Below, one piece after another: positions 1 to 5,353 of a DNA stretch of 5,747 bases. The DNA is taken from the NCBI GenBank assembly GCA_026712885.1, contig JAPOPO010000202.1, forward strand, positions 1 through 5,747, in the 5' to 3' direction. The notes beneath the pieces are model-generated. The model made no database searches and was not told the origin of the DNA. It saw only the letters and a program-made list of their open reading frames with translations. Source of the DNA: Rhodospirillales bacterium. Its GTDB lineage: Bacteria; Pseudomonadota; Alphaproteobacteria; UBA828. Numbering within the stretch: the first letter of the stretch is position 1; every line of letters begins with the position of its first letter. The position numbers were made by a program, and so were the translations under genes.

Positions 1-225
1 CCCGTACCGGCCGGGGACGTTGACGGTTCTGACGAAGGTGGCGCACAGGCGAACGGAGTGCTTTTTTCCAGGAGGGATCATGTATCTTCCTACTCTTCGG
101 TTTACGGGATTTTCGCTGCGGTGCAGCGTATCGCCGCGACAAGAAGAGAGTCAAAAACATGACGTTTATCAGTGTGTTAAGAGAACCTTGCGGCTTCCCC
201 TGACACCCCGAAAAACACCCGTCAA

Positions 226-287
226 GCAGGCATCTTGCCCGCAGCGGGCCGTAGGCCCGCATTGGTTCAAGCGGTCAGGATGCCCGC
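226..287. repeat. Cluster of three palindromic hairpin repeats
   Basis: Two related 17-nt units lie in inverted orientation at 226-242 and 271-287: the first matches the reverse complement of the second at 14 of 17 positions. Each unit is itself nearly palindromic, with a 7-nt arm, a 3-nt loop and a 7-nt arm. Between them is a perfect hairpin at 244-260 (GCGGGCC, loop GTA, GGCCCGC). No T-tract follows, so this does not look like an intrinsic terminator. The arrangement resembles the short dispersed palindromic (REP/BIME-like) elements found between genes in many proteobacteria. Only this one cluster is visible, so genomic dispersal is inferred. Confidence 0.5.
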
Positions 288-300
288 GCTCCCAGGGAAG

Positions 301-347
301 TCCGGACGCCACACTTGACTCAACCTGCAAGGGAATGGCGTCCTGGA
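301..347. repeat. Imperfect inverted repeat upstream of hyuB
   Basis: The 11-nt arm at 301-311 (TCCGGACGCCA) is complementary to 336-347 (TGGCGTCCTGGA), with one extra T in the right arm and a 24-nt loop between. Short AGGGAA/GGGAA words sit next to both arms. It lies about 45 nt before the hydantoinase start and could fold in the leader RNA. It may equally be part of the dispersed repeat cluster just to its left. No function can be assigned. Confidence 0.35.
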
Positions 348-381
348 CGCACTTCGATGACGGCAGACCGCAGCGCCCGAC

Positions 382-385
382 AAGG
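382..385 (+). promoter_or_regulatory. Weak ribosome binding site for hyuB
   Basis: An AAGG lies 8 nt before the ATG at 394. It is the only Shine-Dalgarno-like word near the start and is much weaker than the AGGAGG of the following gene. The start is supported mainly by the protein alignment, because the family's conserved N-terminus (residues LTQNRLDYVTRQMG) begins about ten residues in. Confidence 0.4.
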
Positions 386-393
386 CACACACC

Positions 394-2145
394 ATGACCC
401 TCGACCCCGTCCAGCTCGCCCTCACCCAGAACCGCCTGGACTACGTCACCCGGCAGATGGGCGAGGTGATGGTGCGCACCGCGCGCAGCCCCATCTTCAG
501 CCAGGCCCACGACTTCACCTGCTTCGTGTGCGGGCCGGACGGCTGGCTGGTCTCGCAGGCGGACGGGATTCCGATCCACTCCGGCGGGGGTGGCTTCGCG
601 GTGCGCGCGGTGCTGCGCGACTTCGAAGACGACATCGAGCCCGGCGACGTCTTTGTGCTCAACGACCCCTGGCAGGCCGGCGGCAACCACCTGCCCGACT
701 GGGTCATCGCCCGTCCGGTGTTCGTCGACGACCGGCGCGTCGCCTTCTGCTGCAACCGCGCCCACCAGTCCGACATCGGCGGCGGCGCGCCCGGCGCCTA
801 CAATCCGCTTGCCACCGACACCTGGCAGGAGGGGGTGCGGCTTCCGGCCCTGAAGCTCGTCTCGCGCGGCGAGACCCGCCGCGACCTGTGGCGGCTGCTG
901 CTCGCGAACTCGCGCACCCCGGAGCTTCAGGACGGCGATCTGCGCGCCATGATCGGCGCGACCCGCATCGGGGCGGAGCGCGTGGCCGAGTTCGCCGAGG
1001 AGGTTACCGCCGAGCGCGCGCTCGAGCTCTTCGACGGCATCCTCGACCACGCCGAGCGCCGAATGCGCGCCGCGCTTGCCGCCCTGCCGGACGGGGTCTA
1101 CGAGGGCGCCGACCACTCCGACAACGACTGCTTCGGGCCGTGCGACCTGGCGATCCGTGCCCGCCTCACCATCGACGGCGACGGCGCCCGGGTGGACCTG
1201 AGCGAATCCAGCCCGCAGATCCGCGGTTTCAAGAACAGCACCTGGGCGAACACCTGCTCCAGCGTCTACACCGCCTTCGCGTCGTTCTTCCAGCCCGACA
1301 TCCCCCGCAACGAGGGCACCTTCCGCGCCCTGGAGATCATCGCCCCCGAGGGCAGCATCGTGAACGCGACCGAGGGCGCGGCCACCACCATGTGCACGGT
1401 GTTCGTCGCCCACGAGATCATCCACGCCTGCTGGAAGGCGCTCGGCGCGGCGGCACCCGAGCGGGCCTGCGCGGGCTGGGCCAAGAACGTCTTCGGCATC
1501 ACCACCGGCCGGCACGGCGACGGCCGGCGCTACGTGCTCTACCACGGCCTCGCCGCCGCCGGGGCCGGCGCGGTGGAGGGGCGCGACGGGTTCAACCAGA
1601 TCGGCCACCTCTGCACCCTGGGCGGCCTGGTGATGCCGAGCCTGGAGGTCTACGAGCAGCTCTATCCCGTGCGCTACCGCCGCTGCGAGTTCCGCCGCGA
1701 CGGCGGCGGCCCCGGGGAGTGGCGCGGCGGCACCGGCGTCGAGTACGAGATCGACGTCCACACCGAGGGCACCTGGTCGTTCCGCGGAGAGGGTCTGCGC
1801 TACAGGAGCGGCTACGGCGCCGCCTCGGGTCTCGACGGCGAAGGCGGCGAGATGGAGGTGCATCCGGCCGACGCGCCGGCGTTCGAGGCCCCGAAGTTCG
1901 GGCTGCGCGAGCTCGGGCCGGCGCGGCTCGTCACCTCGTCACCGGGAGGTGGCGGGTTCGGTGAACCGCTCGACCGCGACCCGGAACGGGTGCTCCGGGA
2001 CGTACGCGACGGCGTCGTCTCCGTGGAGGCCGCTCGCGACCACTACGGCGTGGTCGTCGCCTCCGGCGGCCGACGGATCGACGCCGGCGCAACGGCACGA
2101 CAGCGCAGTGCGTTGCGAGGCGCCAGCGCATCGGATGCGCGATGA
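394..2145 (+). CDS. hyuB: Hydantoinase B / 5-oxoprolinase family subunit
   Basis: 583 aa, full length for the HyuB (N-methylhydantoinase B) family. This family normally pairs with an ATP-binding HyuA subunit to hydrolyse hydantoins, 5-oxoproline or similar cyclic amides; in acetone or acetophenone carboxylases the equivalent subunit helps carboxylate ketones. Seen in the sequence: SGGGGF near residue 63, the hallmark LNDPWQAGGNHLPDW at 89-103, NRAHQSDIGGGAPGA at 121-135, DNDCFGP around 243-249, FKNSTWANTCSS at 279-290, the Gly-rich block GGGPGEWRGGTGVEYE at 437-452, and the C-terminal SPGGGGFGEPLDRDP at 516-530. No frameshift is visible and it is presumably cytoplasmic. The gene stands 27 nt before a glutathione transferase, so co-transcription is likely. 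Odd point: no hyuA lies directly upstream, only repeats and non-coding sequence. The family call is firm; the substrate cannot be told from sequence. Confidence 0.93.
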   Translation: MTLDPVQLALTQNRLDYVTRQMGEVMVRTARSPIFSQAHDFTCFVCGPDGWLVSQADGIPIHSGGGGFAVRAVLRDFEDDIEPGDVFVLNDPWQAGGNHLPDWVIARPVFVDDRRVAFCCNRAHQSDIGGGAPGAYNPLATDTWQEGVRLPALKLVSRGETRRDLWRLLLANSRTPELQDGDLRAMIGATRIGAERVAEFAEEVTAERALELFDGILDHAERRMRAALAALPDGVYEGADHSDNDCFGPCDLAIRARLTIDGDGARVDLSESSPQIRGFKNSTWANTCSSVYTAFASFFQPDIPRNEGTFRALEIIAPEGSIVNATEGAATTMCTVFVAHEIIHACWKALGAAAPERACAGWAKNVFGITTGRHGDGRRYVLYHGLAAAGAGAVEGRDGFNQIGHLCTLGGLVMPSLEVYEQLYPVRYRRCEFRRDGGGPGEWRGGTGVEYEIDVHTEGTWSFRGEGLRYRSGYGAASGLDGEGGEMEVHPADAPAFEAPKFGLRELGPARLVTSSPGGGGFGEPLDRDPERVLRDVRDGVVSVEAARDHYGVVVASGGRRIDAGATARQRSALRGASASDAR

Positions 2146-2156
2146 AAACCCAAAAC

Positions 2157-2162
2157 AGGAGG
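2157..2162 (+). promoter_or_regulatory. Consensus ribosome binding site for the GST gene
   Basis: A perfect AGGAGG lies 10 nt before the ATG at 2173, in the 27-nt gap after the hyuB stop. It fixes the start of the downstream gene and suggests that gene is translated efficiently and independently of hyuB. No terminator or clear promoter is visible in the gap. Confidence 0.75.
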
Positions 2163-2172
2163 AACCGATTCG

Positions 2173-2865
2173 ATGCTTGACCTCTACACCTGGCCGACCC
2201 CGAACGGCCACAAGGTCCACATCCTGCTCGAGGAGCTCGGGGTCGACTACGACGTGATCCCGATCGACATCTGGGCGGGAGAGCAGTTCTCGCCGGATTT
2301 CCTGCGCATCAGCCCCAACAACAAGATGCCGGCCCTGGTCGATCGAGACGGTCCGGACGGGGCGCCGATCTCCATCTTCGAGTCCGGGGCGATACTCCTC
2401 TACCTCGCCGAGAAGCATCGCCGGTTCCTGCCGCAGGATGCGCGCGGGCGATGGGAAGTCGTGCAGTGGCTGATGTTCCAGATGAGCGGCGTAGGACCAT
2501 TCCTCGGCCAGGCCCATCATTTCCGCGGGTACGCGCCGGAGAAGATCGCCTATGCGGTCGACCGCTACACGAACGAGGCGAGCCGCATCTACCGCGTGCT
2601 CGACGGGCGGCTCGCGGATCGGGAGTACCTCGCGGGCGAGGACTCGATCGCCGACATCGCCACGTTTCCGTGGCTGCGCCCGCACGAGCGCCAGGGACAG
2701 TCGCTCTCGGACTTCCCGAGCGTGGAGCGATGGTTCCGCGCGATCGAACGCCGCCCCGCGGTCGAGCGCGGCGTGCAGGTGCTCGCGGACCGTCGTCGCG
2801 CCGGTCCGCTGAGCGCGCAGGCGCGCGAGAACATGTTCGGGGCGAAGCAGTACGCGAGTCGTTGA
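2173..2865 (+). CDS. yfcG: YfcG-like glutathione S-transferase / disulfide reductase
   Basis: 230 aa, slightly longer than E. coli YfcG (about 215). It has an N-terminal thioredoxin-like glutathione-binding domain (about 1-85) and an all-helical C-terminal domain (about 90-210). It matches YfcG closely at TPNGHKV (9-15), LRISPNNKMPALVD (44-57), ESGAILLYLAEK (70-81), GPFLGQAHHF (108-117) and SIADIATFPW (158-167). In YfcG, Thr9 and Asn11, both present here, contact glutathione in place of a catalytic Tyr, Ser or Cys. The ES pair at 70-71 is the usual site for the gamma-glutamyl group. YfcG works in the cytoplasm as a GSH-dependent disulfide-bond reductase with weak transferase activity. The start is supported by AGGAGG and family alignment. 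Position after hyuB suggests an operon; a shared link to glutathione or 5-oxoproline is speculation. Other Nu-class paralogues are possible. Confidence 0.9.
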   Translation: MLDLYTWPTPNGHKVHILLEELGVDYDVIPIDIWAGEQFSPDFLRISPNNKMPALVDRDGPDGAPISIFESGAILLYLAEKHRRFLPQDARGRWEVVQWLMFQMSGVGPFLGQAHHFRGYAPEKIAYAVDRYTNEASRIYRVLDGRLADREYLAGEDSIADIATFPWLRPHERQGQSLSDFPSVERWFRAIERRPAVERGVQVLADRRRAGPLSAQARENMFGAKQYASR

Positions 2866-2881
2866 GAGAGGGCGAACCGAC

Positions 2882-2895
2882 AGCCGTACACGGCT
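2882..2895 (+). other. Small hairpin between GST and membrane-protein genes
   Basis: AGCCGT and ACGGCT form a 14-nt palindrome with a two-base centre, best drawn as a 5-bp stem with a TACA loop. It lies 17 nt after the GST stop and 9 nt before the chosen ATG of the next gene. There is no T-tract, so it is not a terminator. It could influence translation start of the next gene, but nothing else supports a role. Confidence 0.25.
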
Positions 2896-2903
2896 CGCAG
2901 TGC

Positions 2904-3431
2904 ATGCGCTGCCTGTGGCGAGCCTGCGCGGGCCCACCCGGGCTCGGACGGTTGCTTCGTGCCCTGGCCGCGGCATTCGCCGTTGCCGCGACGGCGGCGC
3001 TCGTCGCAACGGCAGGCGCCGCGATGGCGGGCGATTCCGGCGCACGGCTCCTGCGCGCCCTCCCCCACTACGCGGCACCGGCGCTCGCGGCCGGCTGGAT
3101 CGCCGCCGCCCTCGCCGCCCTTCTCCTGAGGTCGCTCGCACGAACGCCTGCAGTCGTCGGGGCCGCCATCCGCGCCGCGGCACACCTGTGCGCGCCGCCG
3201 CTGCTGTGGCTCGCCGCCATGCACGCCGGCGCCTGGCTCGAGTGGCAGGTGCGGCGCACCCCCATCGCCTGGGGGACGGACTGGTTCTACGCGGAGATGT
3301 ACAACGAGTACGTGCGCGAGCCGGGCGGACTGGCGCTTTCCGTGAGCGTCGCGGCGGCGGTGACGGTGCCGCTCTTCACCGTGCTCGCGGCATGGATCAC
3401 GTGCGCCTGCTTCTTCCGCGAATCGGGATAG
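2904..3431 (+). CDS. Small multi-pass membrane protein, 3' end altered by intron
   Basis: 175 aa, unrecognised. Seen: hydrophobic segments at about 18-40, 57-77, 88-106 and 141-171, separated by short Arg-rich turns (LLRSLAR, VRRTP), and a polar, aromatic loop around 111-138 (WLEWQV, TDWFYAEMYNEYVREPGG). This fits an inner-membrane protein with about four helices. The frame extends further upstream, but that part lies inside the GST gene and reads as a shadow. The ATG lacks a good ribosome binding site; a TTG at 2862 overlapping the GST stop is the alternative. Odd: the final codon pair and the TAG stop (3423-3431) lie within the 3' end of the antisense group II intron. The present C-terminus, ESG, is therefore intron-made, and the pre-insertion frame would have run 13 residues further. 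It may be transcribed with the GST gene; its function is unknown. Confidence 0.6.
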   Translation: MRCLWRACAGPPGLGRLLRALAAAFAVAATAALVATAGAAMAGDSGARLLRALPHYAAPALAAGWIAAALAALLLRSLARTPAVVGAAIRAAAHLCAPPLLWLAAMHAGAWLEWQVRRTPIAWGTDWFYAEMYNEYVREPGGLALSVSVAAAVTVPLFTVLAAWITCACFFRESG

Positions 3432-3459
3432 GGGGGAGCCTCGCGGCTCCACCCCTCCC
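3422..3459 (-). ncRNA. Group II intron domain VI with bulged branch-point A
   Basis: On the minus strand GGGA, GGGG and GGAGCC (3459-3445, with one bulged T at 3451) pair with GGCTCC, CCCC and TCCC around a GCGA tetraloop (3444-3441). The only unpaired bases on the 3' side are T3430 and A3429. A3429 is the likely branch point, 8 nt from the proposed 3' splice site after GAT (3424-3422). The fold is long and GC-rich. On the plus strand the same DNA contains the last codons and stop of the membrane-protein gene. Confidence 0.75.
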
Positions 3460-3461
3460 AC

Positions 3462-3493
3462 ACCACCGTGCATACGGGTCCGTACACGGCGGT
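3462..3493 (-). ncRNA. Group II intron domain V hairpin
   Basis: The catalytic hairpin begins 9 nt after the maturase stop. On the minus strand ACCGCCGTG (3493-3485) pairs with CACGGTGGT (3470-3462) through nine pairs including one G-T wobble. TACG pairs with CGTA above a GACC loop, and two unpaired bases (TG, 3472-3471, or AT in an alternative register) form the expected 3'-side bulge. The catalytic triad appears as CGC (3491-3489) followed by CGT, where most introns have AGC then CGU. The upper stem is shorter than the usual 5 bp, so the core spans about 30 nt rather than 34. Confidence 0.75.
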
Positions 3494-3502
3494 TCGACGG
3501 AG

Positions 3503-4891
3503 TTAAGCGGTCGGACGGCATCGAAGAGGGGCGAGGCCGAGCCGGGCGAAGAAGGCGTTAGGTAGCGCGTAAGCGAGCGCGGGGCTATTGCTGAGCCGCC
3601 ATGGGCCGTGTGCACTGCCGGCGGTTTTCGCCGCCAAGTGCCTGTTGATGCCGAGACGGCGCAGCGCCGCAAAGCGGGGGCGCCCGCGCTTCCACTGCCG
3701 CCACACGAAGGCACGCAGCCGCCGTCTGACCCATTGGTCGAGGCGCAGCAGCACCGAAGGGGTTTCGCAGAAGCCAAAGTAGCCCCGCCACCCCAAGAGG
3801 TAGCGCGACAGCTCCGCGACGAGGCGAGCGAGACTGACACGCCTGGTACGACGTGTCATCTCCCGGACCCTTGCCTTGAACCGGGCGAGCGCCTGCGGCG
3901 CGATGCGCCGCTTGAGCGTCTGCCCGCCCGTGAAGCTGAAGCCCAGGAAGGCCCGCACCGCTGGACGATCCACTGCGCTCTTGGCCGCATTCACCCTCAG
4001 CTTCAGCCGCCGGGCAAGGAATCGTGTCACGCTCGCCATGACCCGCTCGCCCGCTCGTTGCGACCGCACGTAGATGTTGCAGTCGTCGGCATAGCGCACG
4101 AAGCGGTGACCGCGCTTCTCCAGCTCCTTGTCCAGAACATCCAGCATCAGGTTCGATAACAGCGGCGACAGCGGCCCGCCCTGCGGCACTCCCTCGGTGG
4201 TTGGGCCGACCAGCCCGCCGTCGAGCACCCCCGCGGTCAAGAAGCCACGGATGAGCTTGAGCAGGCGTTTGTCGGCCACGCGCTGGGCCACCAGTCCCAT
4301 CAAGATGTCGTGATTTACCCGGTCGAAGAACTTCTCCAGATCGAGATCGACCACGATGGCGAAGCCCGCGCGGATATGCTCCTGCGCACGCTCCACCGCC
4401 TGATGGGCCGAGCGTCCGGGCCGGAACCCGTAGCTCGCGTCCGAGAAGCTTCCGTCCCAGTCTCCCTGCAGCACCTGCATCACCGCCTGCTGGATGAAGC
4501 GGTCAAGCACCGTGGGCACGCCGAGCGGGCGAATGCCGCCTGATGCCTTCGGTATCTCCACCCGCCGTACCGGCTGCGGCTCATAGGTGCCGTCGAGAAG
4601 TCGCGACTTCGTCTCGGGCCAGTGGTCTTTCAGATAGGCACCCAACTCCCCGACCGTCATACCGTCGATGCCGGGCGCCCCTTTGTTGCGCCGCACACGC
4701 GCCAGCGCCTTCCTCAGATTGCCGGGTTCGGCCACCGCCTCCATGGATGGTCCCCGCCCGGCCGCCGGGTGTTCGGGGCCGGCTCGCGCCACGCAAACTT
4801 CGGTCCCTTGCGGACCGGGCCTCCGGGCTTCACCCTTCGCCTCCGGCTCCAAGGCCAGTTCCAACTGGATAGTCTGCCGCTTGGCTTGCAT
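3503..4891 (-). CDS. ltrA: Group II intron reverse transcriptase/maturase
   Basis: 462 aa, intact. It binds its own intron RNA, aids splicing, and reverse-transcribes the intron during retromobility. Order of domains: a variable N-terminus (1-55); reverse transcriptase blocks at NKGAPGIDGMTV (69-80), RRVEIPKASGGIRPLGVPT (109-127), SYGFRPGRSAHQAV (153-166), VVDLDLEKFFDRVNHD (180-195), GVPQGGPLSPLLSNL (234-248) and RYADD (266-270); then maturase domain X (about 325-405), including LSRYLLGWRGYFGFCETP. The catalytic aspartates are D184, D269 and D270. The C-terminal tail includes AAKTAGSAHGPWRLSNSPALAYALPNAFF. There is no HNH endonuclease domain, as in class C proteins, which rely on a nick or replication fork for priming. 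It is carried in intron domain IV. Codon use is GC-rich like its neighbours, so no compositional sign of recent arrival. Family call is firm; subclass is inferred. Confidence 0.96.
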   Translation of the reverse strand: MQAKRQTIQLELALEPEAKGEARRPGPQGTEVCVARAGPEHPAAGRGPSMEAVAEPGNLRKALARVRRNKGAPGIDGMTVGELGAYLKDHWPETKSRLLDGTYEPQPVRRVEIPKASGGIRPLGVPTVLDRFIQQAVMQVLQGDWDGSFSDASYGFRPGRSAHQAVERAQEHIRAGFAIVVDLDLEKFFDRVNHDILMGLVAQRVADKRLLKLIRGFLTAGVLDGGLVGPTTEGVPQGGPLSPLLSNLMLDVLDKELEKRGHRFVRYADDCNIYVRSQRAGERVMASVTRFLARRLKLRVNAAKSAVDRPAVRAFLGFSFTGGQTLKRRIAPQALARFKARVREMTRRTRRVSLARLVAELSRYLLGWRGYFGFCETPSVLLRLDQWVRRRLRAFVWRQWKRGRPRFAALRRLGINRHLAAKTAGSAHGPWRLSNSPALAYALPNAFFARLGLAPLRCRPTA

Positions 4892-5298
4892 GAGCGGGCC
4901 GTCCTACTGACCCTGTCCGTCGTTCGGGCCTTCGTCGGCGTGCCGACTACTATGCCCTCTGCTGACTTCTGCGCCGTGATGACGGTCCTTGCGAACACGC
5001 TCAGTCCGGGGATTCCGGACACGGCGCAGACCTCCCGAGGTAAGACCGACCGCCTTCACCGCACACCCGCCGAATTTACCACCCCGGCCCTTGATGGCTG
5101 TGGACTTCGCGATCATTTGCCCGCTCGTCCGGCCGGGTAGGCCTCGTATCCGGTTCTTGTCCATCGGGTCGCGGCTTTGCTCCACGCTTCCTTCAGACCC
5201 CGCCTCGCGACGACGCCCTTGCGCTTCGCTAATCCTTCGCCGCCATCGGGCTGGATAGAGGACTTGCACCTCCAAGCTGTCAGCCATGCTCGGCACAC
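4892..5298 (-). ncRNA. Group II intron ribozyme domains I-III (5' part)
   Basis: About 400 nt of intron RNA between the 5' splice site and the maturase start. It begins GTGTGCCGAGCATGG and is followed closely by a GAGG/CCTC hairpin. Long overlapping frames here, including one at 5296-4904, are Arg/Gly-rich and have no protein-like features. They are best read as structured RNA often mis-called as a hypothetical protein. The exon-binding site EBS1, expected to pair with the T-rich 5' exon, was not located with confidence. It would be an A-rich loop in domain I; AAA runs near 5160 and 5120-5115 are candidates. Confidence 0.75.
4901..4907 (-). promoter_or_regulatory. Ribosome binding site for the intron maturase
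   Basis: On the minus strand GTAGGAC lies 9 nt before the ATG at 4891-4889. It is a moderate Shine-Dalgarno match and supports the start chosen for the maturase, whose next residues (MQAKRQT) resemble the N-terminus usual for this type of protein. Confidence 0.5.
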
Positions 5299-5328
5299 AA
5301 AAAAGGCGGCCCCCGTGAAGGGGCCGCC
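5299..5328 (-). terminator. Intrinsic terminator of the cytochrome gene
   Basis: On the minus strand a perfect 9-bp stem GGCGGCCCC / GGGGCCGCC (5328-5320 with 5313-5305) closes a 6-nt loop and is followed by six T (5304-5299). It lies 25 nt after the cytochrome stop codon. On the plus strand there is no T-tract after the stem, so it serves the minus strand only. The group II intron starts at the next base, 5298, which marks this terminator as the intron's insertion target. Confidence 0.92.
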
Positions 5329-5353
5329 GGCACGACCGGAAGAATGACTCGGG

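Larger units (their letters stand above)
1..393. other. Left-edge region without a convincing gene
   Basis: About the first 220 nt are visibly less GC-rich than the genes that follow and include runs such as TTTTTT at 62-67. An AGGAGGG at 70-76 precedes an ATG at 80. That reading frame runs to a TGA at 395-397, overlapping the next gene's start as ATGA, but its translation is rich in Cys, Pro, Arg and Ser and resembles no family I know. A second frame is open from the window edge to a TGA at 160-162 and could be the end of an upstream gene; its 53 residues are also unrecognised. The rest is palindromic repeats. I could not place a promoter with confidence. Confidence 0.4.
3422..5298 (-). mobile_element. 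Complete group II intron, probably class C (IIC)
   Basis: A self-splicing ribozyme and retroelement of about 1877 nt reading right to left. Its 5' end is GTGTGCC at 5298-5292, matching the bacterial GUGYG consensus. It is followed by the GAGG...CCTC stem typical of early domain I. Domains I-III occupy about 400 nt before the ORF. The reverse transcriptase/maturase gene sits in domain IV, and domain V and VI hairpins follow it. The 3' end is set at 3422 because this gives the AY terminal dinucleotide (AT) and leaves the bulged domain VI A 8 nt from the junction. It is inserted directly after the terminator T-tract of the cytochrome gene, as IIC introns do. All parts look intact, so it may be active. 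The 5' boundary is well supported; the 3' boundary could shift by a few bases. Class C is inferred from the insertion site and the missing endonuclease domain. Confidence 0.85.

Noticed and set aside
244..260. Perfect GC-rich hairpin as a terminator
   Set aside because: No T-tract follows on either strand, and it sits within a cluster of related palindromes.
226..347. CRISPR array
   Set aside because: The repeats are only two or three, are inverted rather than direct, and have no regular spacers.
169..1863. A 564-codon minus-strand open frame opposite hyuB
   Set aside because: It is a shadow caused by GC-rich third positions. Its Ala/Val/Gly-rich translation has no family features, while the plus strand encodes a clear HyuB.
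1939..3183. A 414-codon minus-strand open frame opposite the GST and membrane-protein genes
   Set aside because: It crosses two plus-strand genes and is very Arg-rich; it is a shadow frame.
2900..3565. A plus-strand frame overlapping the membrane protein in another phase
   Set aside because: Its translation is dominated by Arg and Gly and runs into the intron; the overlapping frame gives ordered hydrophobic helices.
3503..4891. Reverse transcriptase as a retron, DGR or CRISPR-associated enzyme
   Set aside because: It has maturase domain X and group II RNA domains on both sides with matching splice-site signals, so an intron-encoded protein explains everything seen.
4904..5296. A 130-codon minus-strand frame starting near MADSLEVQVLYPARWRRR
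   Set aside because: It lies entirely in the 5' ribozyme domains of the group II intron and its composition is Arg/Gly-rich. Such frames recur wherever these introns occur and are best explained as conserved RNA, not protein.
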